Assembly: GCA_902578265.1 (NCBI GenBank)
Contig: CACHCA010000007.1
Coordinates: 1-49,018, forward strand
DNA: 49,018 nt
From: an uncultured Pelagibacteraceae bacterium
GTDB taxonomy: Bacteria > Pseudomonadota > Alphaproteobacteria > Pelagibacterales > Pelagibacteraceae
Direction of reading: 5' to 3'
Part shown: positions 1 through 8,277 of the stretch, piece by piece
Position numbering within the stretch: position 1 is the first letter of the stretch
How the letters are laid out: every line of letters begins with the position of its first letter
Program-made: the position numbers and the translations under genes
The notes under the pieces: model-generated
What the model was told of the DNA's origin: nothing
Database searches by the model: none
Seen by the model: only the letters and a program-made list of their open reading frames with translations

Positions 1-1560
1 ACACCCTTAAGGGAAAAGAATATTGAAAACTTATCTAAAATACAGAGACTTAATCTTGAACTACAAAGTCTGGACGAAGAAAACACAAGGATACAAGATG
101 AAATTGAAAATATAAAAAAAACACTTCAAACATTTGAGGAAGATATCGGTAGAGAAAAAGGAATAGTAATCGATGCGAACTCAAATGAAAAAAGATTAAA
201 AGAAGAAAAAAATGAGTTAATAGAAATTGACTCCAAATATTATGACACTGAAAAACAGTCTGATAATGATTTAAACACCTCTAAAGATAAATTACAAAGT
301 GAAATTGAAAAAGTTAAAGAACTTATTAATTCACAAAAAAATCAAGAAGCTATTTCAGCACTTGATAATTGTAAGCTATTAATCGAAGCATATGCTGGGA
401 GTTATAGTAAAAATGAAAATATAAAAAAAGAGTCTGTAAAGAGAAACGAGAGAATTAAAGTAATTGATACAGAGATAGAAAGTTGGAAAAACCTATTATT
501 AAATTCTGAAAAAATGGTTTCCCAGCTTACCGAAAGAAGAAGTAAATTGAATGATCAATTAAGTAAATTAGACAATCAACCAAAATTACAGGCAGAAAAA
601 AAAGGTCAAATAACTGAAGGGTTAAGAATTTCTGAGGAAGAAAAAAAAGAAAATGAAGAAATTATTAATTCAACAGATGAAAAAATAGAAAATTTAAGAT
701 TACAATTGAATGAAATCCAAGAGCAATCAATTCAGATAAGAGAGAGAAAAGCAAGTTCGGGTGCAACAGTTGAGGGACTAAAAAAAAGAAAAAATGATTT
801 AATTGATAGAATTAATTCCGAATTAAATTTATCTGAGGAAAATATTTTAGAAAATTCAAATCTTTTCGGAGTTGAGGAACTGCCCGATGCTGTAAATCAA
901 GAGGACTTGCTAGACAAAAAAAAACAAGAAAGAGAAAAACTAGGCTCGGTAAACTTAAAAGCAGATGAAGAAACAAATAAGTATGAAACTGAAATTAAAA
1001 AAATGGAGAGCGATCGGGTCGATTTAGTAACAGCAATAGTAAAATTAAAAGAAAGTATCAATGAGCTTAATCAAAAAGGAAGAGAAAGATTAATTGAGGC
1101 TTTTGATAAAGTTGATAGAAAATTTAACGAGGTTTACACAAAACTTTTTAATGGTGGAAGCGCCAAACTTGAATTAGTAGATGCTGATGATCCACTAGAG
1201 GCAGGACTAGAGATGTTGGTGAGTCCTCCTGGTAAGCGTCTCCAATCAATAACTTTATTATCGGGTGGAGAACAAGCACTTACTGCGCTTTCATTAATTT
1301 TTGCCGTTTTCTTAACTAATCCATCTCCGATTTGTGTATTAGATGAAGTAGATGCACCTCTTGATGATTCGAATGTCACAAGATTTTGTAATTTGCTTGA
1401 TGAACTTACAAAAATTACTGACACGAAATTTATAATTGTTACCCACCACGCTTTAACAATGTCTAAAATGAACAGACTATATGGAGTTACAATGCCCGAG
1501 AAAGGTATTAGTCAACTTGTAGCTGTTGATCTTCAAAAAGCAGAAAGTATGGTTGCCTAA
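1..1560 (+). CDS. smc: Chromosome segregation ATPase SMC, C-terminal part (partial)
   Basis: The frame is open from the first base of the window, so the gene starts upstream; the ATG at 514 is internal. About 519 residues are visible. The first ~360 are a Lys/Glu-rich coiled coil, as expected for the SMC arm. The last ~150 form the C-terminal half of the ABC-type head: the signature LLSGGEQ, the Walker B strand PICVLDEVDAPLDD and the switch stretch FIIVTHH. SMC condenses and segregates the chromosome with ScpA and ScpB. The N-terminal Walker A half and the hinge are off the window, so full length cannot be judged. It ends 15 bases before atpI. Confidence 0.93.
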   Translation, partial: TPLREKNIENLSKIQRLNLELQSLDEENTRIQDEIENIKKTLQTFEEDIGREKGIVIDANSNEKRLKEEKNELIEIDSKYYDTEKQSDNDLNTSKDKLQSEIEKVKELINSQKNQEAISALDNCKLLIEAYAGSYSKNENIKKESVKRNERIKVIDTEIESWKNLLLNSEKMVSQLTERRSKLNDQLSKLDNQPKLQAEKKGQITEGLRISEEEKKENEEIINSTDEKIENLRLQLNEIQEQSIQIRERKASSGATVEGLKKRKNDLIDRINSELNLSEENILENSNLFGVEELPDAVNQEDLLDKKKQEREKLGSVNLKADEETNKYETEIKKMESDRVDLVTAIVKLKESINELNQKGRERLIEAFDKVDRKFNEVYTKLFNGGSAKLELVDADDPLEAGLEMLVSPPGKRLQSITLLSGGEQALTALSLIFAVFLTNPSPICVLDEVDAPLDDSNVTRFCNLLDELTKITDTKFIIVTHHALTMSKMNRLYGVTMPEKGISQLVAVDLQKAESMVA

Positions 1561-1575
1561 TAAAGCTGATTTCAA

Positions 1576-1848
1576 ATGTCCAAAGATCCATTTAAAACTC
1601 GCTTAGAAATTGCAAAAAAAAAGGTTTTGGATAAAGAAAGTAGGAAAAAACATAACCCCTCTCCAATTGGTAATGCTTTTAAACTAAGCACTGAGCTGGT
1701 TTCTGCAGTAGTTGTAGGGACAATTATTGGGTTTATTTTAGACAAGACCTTTGGTACTAAACCCTGGTTAATTTTAATATTTTTTTTTGTAGGTGTAATT
1801 GCAGGAATAATGAATGTAATTAAATCTGCAAAAAAAATGCAAAAATAG
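1576..1848 (+). CDS. atpI: ATP synthase protein I (AtpI-like)
   Basis: A 90-residue protein with a basic N-terminal third (Lys/Arg-rich to about residue 28) and two hydrophobic segments, roughly residues 34-55 and 62-80. That is the two-helix AtpI/F0F1-associated layout. AtpI proteins lead the F0 operon and are thought to help c-ring assembly or ion handling; they are not part of the mature enzyme. The call rests on topology and on its position directly before atpB, because sequence conservation in this family is low. It starts 15 bases after the smc stop and ends 12 bases before atpB. Confidence 0.85.
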   Translation: MSKDPFKTRLEIAKKKVLDKESRKKHNPSPIGNAFKLSTELVSAVVVGTIIGFILDKTFGTKPWLILIFFFVGVIAGIMNVIKSAKKMQK

Positions 1849-1860
1849 ATCGAAAAATAT

Positions 1861-2595
1861 ATGGCTGCAAATCCAATGACACAATTCGAAGTCTATAGAA
1901 TTGGTCCTGAAATTAAAGTAGGTGCTTTTGATATTTCATTTACAAACGCTAGTTTGTTTATGGTCATAAGTTCGCTAGCTATTTTGATTATATTTAATCT
2001 TGGATCAAAAAAAAATTCATTGCTACCAAACAAAATTCAGTTGTTAGCTGAATTAAGTTATACATTTGTTTCAAAAATGATTAGTGATACGGCAGGGTCT
2101 AAAGCTAAACCTTATTTTTCTTTTATATTCTCTTTATTTATGTTTGTCCTTTTTTGTAACATGTTTGGAATGATTCCTTACACCTTTACAGTCACAAGTC
2201 ATATTATTGTTACCTTTGTGTTAGCAGCTTTTATTTTTATCGGTGTAACAATAATTGGTTTTATAAAACATGGTATAGGCTATCTTAAATTATTTGTACC
2301 GAGTGGGGTTCCTATAGTACTATTACCATTAATTGTAGTTATTGAGATTATCTCATATTTAAGTAGACCTATCAGTTTATCCGTCAGGCTCTTTGCTAAC
2401 ATGATGGCGGGTCACACAATGATGAAAGTATTCGGAGGCTTTGTAATAAGTCTTGGGGTAGTCGGTGGATGGCTTCCACTGAGTTTTTCGGTTGCTTTAA
2501 CTGGCCTGGAGATATTAGTTGCTTTTCTTCAAGCATATGTTTTTGCAATTTTAACCTGCATCTATTTGAATGATGCATTAAACTTACACCATTAA
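1861..2595 (+). CDS. atpB: ATP synthase F0 subunit a
   Basis: A 244-residue polytopic membrane protein of normal length for subunit a. The diagnostic helix SLSVRLFANMMAGH lies at residues 172-185 and carries the essential arginine (R176) that faces the c-ring carboxylate. The C-terminal helix contains AYVFAILTCIYLNDAL. Subunit a supplies the two proton half-channels of F0. It is second in the operon atpI-atpB-atpE-atpF'-atpF. The F1 genes (atpHAGDC) do not follow, so F0 and F1 are separate loci, as in other alphaproteobacteria. Confidence 0.97.
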   Translation: MAANPMTQFEVYRIGPEIKVGAFDISFTNASLFMVISSLAILIIFNLGSKKNSLLPNKIQLLAELSYTFVSKMISDTAGSKAKPYFSFIFSLFMFVLFCNMFGMIPYTFTVTSHIIVTFVLAAFIFIGVTIIGFIKHGIGYLKLFVPSGVPIVLLPLIVVIEIISYLSRPISLSVRLFANMMAGHTMMKVFGGFVISLGVVGGWLPLSFSVALTGLEILVAFLQAYVFAILTCIYLNDALNLHH

Positions 2596-2601
2596 TTAAC
2601 A

Positions 2602-2608
2602 GAGGAGG
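2602..2608 (+). promoter_or_regulatory. Strong Shine-Dalgarno site of atpE
   Basis: GAGGAGG lies five bases before the atpE start at 2614. It is one of the best matches to the anti-Shine-Dalgarno sequence in the window, where most genes have weak or no recognisable site. Subunit c is needed in about ten or more copies per F0, so a strong site here fits the stoichiometry of a polycistronic message. Confidence 0.8.
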
Positions 2609-2613
2609 ATATA

Positions 2614-2841
2614 ATGGAATTAGAAGCAGCAAAAATGATCGGAGCAGGTTTAGCGGCTATAGCCCTAGCTGGTGCCGGTGTTGGCATAGGTATAATTTTT
2701 GGTAATTATCTATCAGGTGCGATGAGAAACCCATCTGCGGCTCAGAAACAGTTTCCTAATTTGCTTTTAGGGTTTGCCCTAGCAGAGGCAACTGGTCTGT
2801 TTGGATTGGTTGTAGCGTTAATCATTCTTTTTGCATTTTAA
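2614..2841 (+). CDS. atpE: ATP synthase F0 subunit c
   Basis: A 75-residue hairpin of two hydrophobic helices. Helix 1 has the glycine motif AGAGVGIGIIFG (about residues 19-30), a polar loop RNPSA follows, and helix 2 (LLLGFALAEATGLFGLVVAL) carries the ion-binding carboxylate E58. The c-ring rotates as protons pass and drives ATP synthesis. The helix 1 glutamine typical of sodium-binding c subunits is not evident, so proton coupling is the expected reading. A strong ribosome binding site precedes it, and the b' gene begins four bases after its stop. Confidence 0.97.
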   Translation: MELEAAKMIGAGLAAIALAGAGVGIGIIFGNYLSGAMRNPSAAQKQFPNLLLGFALAEATGLFGLVVALIILFAF

Positions 2842-2845
2842 ATAG

Positions 2846-3436
2846 ATGGTTAAAAAAATATTTTTTCAGTTAATATTTTTTAATCTCTTTTTTTTAAAAG
2901 AGGTTTTTGCAGCTGAAAGCGGAGGTATGCCTCAATTAAATCCAGAATTTTGGATTTCACAAATTTTTTGGTTAACATTTACTTTTGGCATACTGTACAT
3001 AGTATTATCTAAACTGATACTACCTAAGATAAGTGCGAACCTTGAATTAAGAAAATCGCAAATACAAGAAAATATTGAGGCAGCAGAAAAACAGAGAGAA
3101 AGTAGTGAAGCCAAGCTTAAAGAGTACGATGATATTGTTTCAAAAAGTAAATTAGAAGCTAATAACATTTTTAAAGAAGCTAGAGAAAATGCGCTCAAAG
3201 AAATAAATGCAAAAAAGGAAACTTTAGATAAACAAATTGATGAGGAAATAAAGAAAGTTGAGCAAGAGATAAATTTACTAAGAAAAGGTGCTTCGGAGAA
3301 AATAAATAAAATTGCAATCGAAACTACTTCAGAGTTACTAGTGAAATTAATCGGTACGGAAGTTAATAATAGTAGTATTTCTGCAATCGTTGATGATTTA
3401 TCTAAAAGAAACGGGGATAAATATTATGGCAATTGA
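2846..3436 (+). CDS. atpF': ATP synthase F0 subunit b' (peripheral stalk)
   Basis: A 196-residue protein with one clear membrane segment at about residues 36-60, followed by a long charged coiled coil (LRKSQIQENIEAAEKQRE onward) that forms half of the peripheral stalk. Alphaproteobacteria and cyanobacteria use a b/b' heterodimer, and gene order (c, b', b) matches. Unusually, an extra hydrophobic stretch with a basic start (MVKKIFFQLIFFNLFFLKEVFA) lies ahead of the membrane segment and looks like a signal peptide ending in VFA. Its end overlaps the start of atpF by 11 bases. Confidence 0.88.
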   Translation: MVKKIFFQLIFFNLFFLKEVFAAESGGMPQLNPEFWISQIFWLTFTFGILYIVLSKLILPKISANLELRKSQIQENIEAAEKQRESSEAKLKEYDDIVSKSKLEANNIFKEARENALKEINAKKETLDKQIDEEIKKVEQEINLLRKGASEKINKIAIETTSELLVKLIGTEVNNSSISAIVDDLSKRNGDKYYGN

Positions 3437-3923
3437 TGCAACATTTTGGGTAGCTGTATCGTTTATTATTTTCTTTGGAGGCTTAATATATCTTAAGGTT
3501 CCACAAAAAATAAATGAGTTACTAAACAAATTAATTTCAGATATCAAAAATGAGATTGATGAAAGTGAAAAGCTTAGAACAGAAGCTAAAACTTTATTAG
3601 ATAATGCTCAAAAAAAACTCGATACAGCTCAATCAGTCAGTAAGGAAATATTGGCTCAAGCTAAAAAAGACAGTGATAATCTTATTATTGAATTAAACGA
3701 TAAATTTCATAAATCCTCAGAAATTAAAAAAAATTCAACAGAAAATAAGATCAATCAAATGAAAGACGCGGCAATAAAAGAAATAAAAGATGCTTCAATT
3801 AAAGTCGCGGTAGATTCAGTTAAAAAGATAATTACAACATCGGTTGATAAGTCCAAGCTTGATAGCTTGTTTCAAAAAAATTTGGATGAAACAAAAGAAG
3901 AGTTAAAAAAAATCAACTCATAA
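3426..3923 (+). CDS. atpF: ATP synthase F0 subunit b (peripheral stalk)
   Basis: A 165-residue subunit b. The N-terminal helix AIDATFWVAVSFIIFFGGL anchors it, and about 130 residues of Lys/Glu-rich coiled coil follow. I take the ATG at 3426 rather than an in-frame TTG at 3390, because the family begins just before the TFWVAV helix and a purine-rich GGGG site precedes 3426. It overlaps the end of b' by 11 bases, which suggests translational coupling of the stalk partners. It is the last F0 gene; a 40-base gap separates it from crtI. Confidence 0.93.
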   Translation: MAIDATFWVAVSFIIFFGGLIYLKVPQKINELLNKLISDIKNEIDESEKLRTEAKTLLDNAQKKLDTAQSVSKEILAQAKKDSDNLIIELNDKFHKSSEIKKNSTENKINQMKDAAIKEIKDASIKVAVDSVKKIITTSVDKSKLDSLFQKNLDETKEELKKINS

Positions 3924-3928
3924 TACTC

Positions 3929-3955
3929 TTACAATTTTACAAAAAAGACTATAAA
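3929..3955 (+). promoter_or_regulatory. Possible promoter abutting crtI
   Basis: In the 40-base atpF-crtI gap, TTACAA (3929-3934) is followed after 15 bases by TATAAA (3950-3955), itself inside a run TATAAATTATAT. The crtI ATG is at 3964. A -10 box here would put the start of transcription at or within a few bases of the start codon, giving a leaderless or nearly leaderless message. Spacing is short and the whole genome is AT-rich, so a chance match is quite possible; crtI may instead be read through from the atp operon. Confidence 0.3.
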
Positions 3956-3963
3956 TTATATAG

Positions 3964-5424
3964 ATGAATTCCATTGTTATAGGTTCAGGATTTGGAGGGA
4001 TAGCTGCAGCTTTACGTCTTAAAGCTAAAGGACATAAAGTTACTTTAATCGAAAAACATCGAGATCTTGGAGGAAGAGCTAGAGTATTTCGAAAAAATGG
4101 CTTCATTTACGATGGTGGACCAACAGTAATAACTGCTCCATATTTGATAAATGAATTATTTGAATTATTTCAAAAAAAACCAGAAGATTATATAAAACTC
4201 ACTCCACTAAAAGTTTGGTATCAATTCATTTTCGAGGATAAATCAAAATTTAACTACTCTGGGGACGAGCTAGAGATGAAAAAACAAATAAAAGAGATAA
4301 ACGAAAAAGATGTTAAGGGTTATGAAAAATTAGTCAATTTTACAAAAAAAATTTTTGACAAAGGTTTCACGGAGCTTGCTGATGTGCCCTTTGATAAACC
4401 ATTTGTAATGATGCAGCAATTGCCAGCACTACTAAAACTAAAAAGTTATAAATCTGTTTATTCTTTAGTCTCCTCATATATAGAAAATGAAAAATTAAGG
4501 AGAATGCTTAGTATGCACCCATTATTAGTTGGGGGAAATCCTTTTACTACAACTTCAATTTATGGATTAATCTTATACCTAGAAAAAAAATGGGGTATTC
4601 ATTACTCAATGGGTGGAACAGGAAATATAATCAAGGGTTTTGAAAAATTAATGGATGAAGTCGGGATTAAAATAATTAAAGGTCACGAAGTTACCAAAAT
4701 TATTTCAAACAAAAAAAAAATTACCAGTATCCAATTAGATGATCAAACAATGATAGAGTCTAGCAATGTAATTTGTAACGCTGATCCTCCTGCTGTTTAC
4801 GAGAAAATGTTAAATGGGAATGCAAGTAATTCATTTCTTTTTAGATGGAAAAAAAACCGAATGGAATATTCAATGGGATTATTTGTCTATTACTTTGGTA
4901 CCAAAAAAAAATACGATAATGTTGAGCACCATACTATTAAGTTTGGAAACAAATATAAAGAACATCTAGATGACATTTTTAATAATAAAAAATTGAACAA
5001 CGATATTAGTTATTATCTTCACAGACCCTCTGCAACCGATAAAACTATGGCTCCCGAAGGCAACGATTGCTTTTATGTTTTAGTCCCGGTGCCAAATAAT
5101 CAATCAAAAATTGATTGGTCTGTTGAGGGAGAAAAAATGAAAAATTTGGTTATTGATAAAATGCAAAATGACTTAATGCCAGATCTCAAAAATAATATTG
5201 TAGAAGATTTTTATTTAACCCCTGATTACTTTGAAAGAGATTTAAATACAAAATATGGCTCAGGTTTTTCAATCCAACCAAAATTTTCTCAATCTGCATA
5301 TTTTAGATTTCACAATAAGTCTGAGATATACAAAGGACTTTATTTTGTTGGTGCAGGAACCCATCCTGGAGCAGGTGTACCTGGAGTGCTTTCGTCAGCT
5401 AAGGTATTAGAAAAGATTTTATGA
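3964..5424 (+). CDS. crtI: Phytoene desaturase CrtI
   Basis: A 486-residue FAD-dependent desaturase. The N terminus is a Rossmann fold with GSGFGG at residues 7-12, then the family stretch LGGRARVFRKNGFIYDGGPTV. The C terminus has the carotenoid desaturase signature FVGAGTHPGAGVPGVLSSAKV. Bacterial CrtI converts phytoene to lycopene in four desaturation steps. It opens the cluster crtI-crtB-crtY-blh, whose end product would be retinal. Its stop overlaps the crtB start by four bases. No crtE (geranylgeranyl diphosphate synthase) is in the window, so the C20 precursor must come from elsewhere. Confidence 0.96.
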   Translation: MNSIVIGSGFGGIAAALRLKAKGHKVTLIEKHRDLGGRARVFRKNGFIYDGGPTVITAPYLINELFELFQKKPEDYIKLTPLKVWYQFIFEDKSKFNYSGDELEMKKQIKEINEKDVKGYEKLVNFTKKIFDKGFTELADVPFDKPFVMMQQLPALLKLKSYKSVYSLVSSYIENEKLRRMLSMHPLLVGGNPFTTTSIYGLILYLEKKWGIHYSMGGTGNIIKGFEKLMDEVGIKIIKGHEVTKIISNKKKITSIQLDDQTMIESSNVICNADPPAVYEKMLNGNASNSFLFRWKKNRMEYSMGLFVYYFGTKKKYDNVEHHTIKFGNKYKEHLDDIFNNKKLNNDISYYLHRPSATDKTMAPEGNDCFYVLVPVPNNQSKIDWSVEGEKMKNLVIDKMQNDLMPDLKNNIVEDFYLTPDYFERDLNTKYGSGFSIQPKFSQSAYFRFHNKSEIYKGLYFVGAGTHPGAGVPGVLSSAKVLEKIL

Positions 5425-6275
5425 TGTCTGATAAAAATTACTTATCAGTTTATGCAAAATCTTTTAATTGGGCGGGTTTTTTTTTACCTAAAAAAACATA
5501 TAAAAAATGCTCTGCGTTGTATGATTTTTGTAGAGTTGCCGACAATATTGCAGACGATGAAGAAAAATTAGAAGTTAAAGAAATTAAATTCAAACAATTT
5601 AAAAAAGATTTTGTTCAAAAGAATTTTGATAATCAAATTGTTAAAAATATGTGGGACCTTATTGATGAATTTAAAATTTCAGTAAAAATTATCGAAGATC
5701 TATTAGATGGTATAAATTCAGATATAAAAGATAAGGTGATATTAAATTCGAAAAAAGACCTTTTAATTTATTCTTACAGAGTTGCTGGAACTGTTGGTTT
5801 AATGATGGCAAAAATTTTAAAAGTTAATAAAAAAAGCTCACTTAAGTCAGCTATTGATCTCGGTATCGCAATGCAACTTACAAATATATCAAGAGATGTG
5901 ATTGAAGATTCAAAAATAAATAGATTTTATATAAATAAAAATTTTGAAGAAATTACATCGACTATAGATCTTGCAGATACCTTTTATAAGAATTCCTTTT
6001 ATTCTATAAAAGATATTCCAATAAGTTTTAGATTTTCAATTTTAGTCGCAAGAAGGATCTACCGAAAAATAGGCTATAATATTCTAAATAAAAAAACTTT
6101 TGAAAATTATAAAAATTCAGGAAAAATCTATGTATCCAATATTGAAAAGAGTATAGAGACTATTTTTGCAATTTTTGATCTTATAAAGTTATCTCTAACC
6201 AATATTAAAGAAAATCAGATTCAACATGATCATTTTTTAATTAACGAGGAAATAAATCTAGATGAGAGAATTTGA
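5421..6275 (+). CDS. crtB: Phytoene synthase CrtB
   Basis: A 284-residue squalene/phytoene synthase family protein. The two Asp-rich magnesium-diphosphate motifs are present: DNIADD at residues 41-46 (within CRVADNIADDEE) and DVIED at 159-163 (within QLTNISRDVIED). The enzyme condenses two geranylgeranyl diphosphates head to head into phytoene, the substrate of CrtI just upstream. Two adjacent ATG codons open the gene (5421 and 5424); either could serve. It overlaps crtI by four bases and crtY by 14. Confidence 0.96.
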   Translation: MMSDKNYLSVYAKSFNWAGFFLPKKTYKKCSALYDFCRVADNIADDEEKLEVKEIKFKQFKKDFVQKNFDNQIVKNMWDLIDEFKISVKIIEDLLDGINSDIKDKVILNSKKDLLIYSYRVAGTVGLMMAKILKVNKKSSLKSAIDLGIAMQLTNISRDVIEDSKINRFYINKNFEEITSTIDLADTFYKNSFYSIKDIPISFRFSILVARRIYRKIGYNILNKKTFENYKNSGKIYVSNIEKSIETIFAIFDLIKLSLTNIKENQIQHDHFLINEEINLDERI

Positions 6276-7329
6276 CTATGTCATTATTGGTGGAGGCTGT
6301 GCTGGTTTATCTTTAGCATATGAATTGGAAATTCATGAAAAACTTAAAGATAAAACTTTGGCGATTATAGAGCCAAGAGATGAATACAAAAGAGACAAAA
6401 CTTGGTCCTTTTGGAAAGTAACATCTCACAATTTTGATGATTGTGTAAAAAAAAATTGGGAAAATTTTTCAATTAATATTCCTAAAAAAACTAACTATTT
6501 GGAGTGTAAAAGTTCTCCATATCAAAGTATTGACAGTGGTTTATTCTATGAAAAAATTAACAATAAACTAAATGAAAATAAAAATATTTCCTACTTTAAA
6601 GATGTCAGTGAAATTAGTTTAAAAAATTCTTTTATTTTTAATAGCGTACCATTCATTAAAAAGGATTATCGAAATCTTTGGCAACATTTTTGTGGGGTGG
6701 AAATTAAAACTAAAAATGATTTTTTTGATGATGAAATTTTTAACCTTATGGATTTTGATTGTGATCAAAGAGAAAGTGTTCATTTTTTTTATACCTTACC
6801 CTACTCAAAAGATACTGCTTTAGTTGAAACCACTTGGTTGTCTAAAATTAATGATAATTCTCAAAAAGATTATGACAAACAGATAAAAGACTACATTGAA
6901 AATCATCTAAATTTGAAAGATTACAAGATAATTTATAAAGAGGAAGGTGCGATACCTTTATTTTACCCAGTCGATAAGAATGAAAAAAATAAAATTAATA
7001 TTGGAACTGCTGGTGGTATGACTAGATTAAGCACAGGTTATACTTTTCTTAATATTCAAGAACATAGTAAATATATTAGAGAAAATATCGAAAATATTGC
7101 TAATGTTAAAAAATATAAAATAAGCACCAAATATCAATTTTTAGATGAAATATTTTTAAGAGTTCTTGAAAAACATCCAGAAAAAATGTCTGATATATTC
7201 TTTAAAATGTTTAAGGCTTCACCAAAGACTGTTATAAAATTTTTGTCCAATAAAAGCAATTTTTTCGAGGATTTGTCTATTATTTTAAGAATGCCTAAAT
7301 TGACTTTTATAAAAGCATTATTTTATTAG
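6262..7329 (+). CDS. crtY: Lycopene beta-cyclase CrtY
   Basis: A 355-residue flavoprotein of the CrtY lycopene cyclase family. The dinucleotide-binding motif is IGGGCAG (residues 9-15), followed by the family motif around DKTWSFW. Further on, GTAGGMTRLSTGYTF is the conserved CrtY segment. The enzyme closes both ends of lycopene into beta-carotene. The start overlaps the end of crtB by 14 bases with a purine-rich CGAGGA site ahead, which supports translational coupling. Blh, the next gene, would cleave its product. Confidence 0.94.
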   Translation: MREFDYVIIGGGCAGLSLAYELEIHEKLKDKTLAIIEPRDEYKRDKTWSFWKVTSHNFDDCVKKNWENFSINIPKKTNYLECKSSPYQSIDSGLFYEKINNKLNENKNISYFKDVSEISLKNSFIFNSVPFIKKDYRNLWQHFCGVEIKTKNDFFDDEIFNLMDFDCDQRESVHFFYTLPYSKDTALVETTWLSKINDNSQKDYDKQIKDYIENHLNLKDYKIIYKEEGAIPLFYPVDKNEKNKINIGTAGGMTRLSTGYTFLNIQEHSKYIRENIENIANVKKYKISTKYQFLDEIFLRVLEKHPEKMSDIFFKMFKASPKTVIKFLSNKSNFFEDLSIILRMPKLTFIKALFY

Positions 7330-7341
7330 TAGAATTTTAAA

Positions 7342-8277
7342 ATGAATAACAGATCAAAAAAAATAAATTTCAATCATTCTTTCATTTTTTTTTTAGTTTG
7401 TAATATTTTTTCATTGATAGCTTTTAATTTTAACACTTTGTCAATTTCACCATTTATTTGTTTGTTGTTAATTTTAACTATCGGTATATCTCATGGATCA
7501 CTTGACAATGTAAAAGGAAGAAAACTTTTTCAAATTTTTGAAATTAAAAAATTTTATATTTTTTACTTTGCATATATTTTGATAGCCATCATAGTTATAA
7601 TTTTGTGGATACTCATACCATATGTTTCTTTAATCATTTTTTTAACGGTTGCCTCATATCATTTTGGAAAAGAAGATACTCAGTTTTTAATAGTTGAAAA
7701 CTCTTATTACAATCAATTTTTATTTTTGTTAAAAGGTTCTTTAATAGTTTTTGCACCAATGTATTTCCATTTCGATGAGACAATATCAATATTCAGATTG
7801 TTGTTAATTGAAAATGAAAATTTCTATAATTTTCTAGATTTAATAGAGTCGAAAAAGATATTATTATATTGTATTATTCTATCAACTTTAGCAAACGTTC
7901 TATTATTTGCAAAAAATTTTGAGGTGAAGAAGTTCACAATATTTTTAGATTATTTTTCAATTATAATAATAAATTATTATTTTTCTCCATTAGTAGCTTT
8001 TACAATTTATTTTTGCTTTTTACACTCTGTAAGACATAGTATCTCATTAATGTCTGAATTAGACAGAGATGACTTTAGCAATGGATTTAAAATCTTTGTT
8101 AAAAAGGCTTTGCCACTGACAATTATTACAGCTATTTTTTGTGCAATTGGCCTTTATTTACTAAATAATACTTACAATTTAGAAAGTTCAATTCTTAAAA
8201 TTATATTTATAGGTTTGGCGTCTTTGACCTTTCCACATATATTGCTTGAGTATTTAATTGAAAAAAATGAAAAATAA
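7342..8277 (+). CDS. blh: Beta-carotene 15,15'-dioxygenase, Brp/Blh family
   Basis: A 311-residue, very hydrophobic multi-pass membrane protein. Histidines expected to hold the catalytic iron occur in the family pattern: H51 in ISHGSLDN, H107 in SYHFGKED, H228 and H232 in FLHSVRHS, and H299 in FPHILLEY. Blh splits beta-carotene into two retinals, the chromophore of proteorhodopsin. With crtIBY it completes a retinal pathway from geranylgeranyl diphosphate. The opsin gene is not in this window. The ispH start lies inside the last codons of this gene. Confidence 0.93.
   Translation: MNNRSKKINFNHSFIFFLVCNIFSLIAFNFNTLSISPFICLLLILTIGISHGSLDNVKGRKLFQIFEIKKFYIFYFAYILIAIIVIILWILIPYVSLIIFLTVASYHFGKEDTQFLIVENSYYNQFLFLLKGSLIVFAPMYFHFDETISIFRLLLIENENFYNFLDLIESKKILLYCIILSTLANVLLFAKNFEVKKFTIFLDYFSIIIINYYFSPLVAFTIYFCFLHSVRHSISLMSELDRDDFSNGFKIFVKKALPLTIITAIFCAIGLYLLNNTYNLESSILKIIFIGLASLTFPHILLEYLIEKNEK

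Noticed and set aside
2614..2841. Sodium-coupled c subunit
   Set aside because: The helix 1 glutamine and polar helix 2 set of sodium-binding c subunits are not apparent; E58 alone fits proton coupling.
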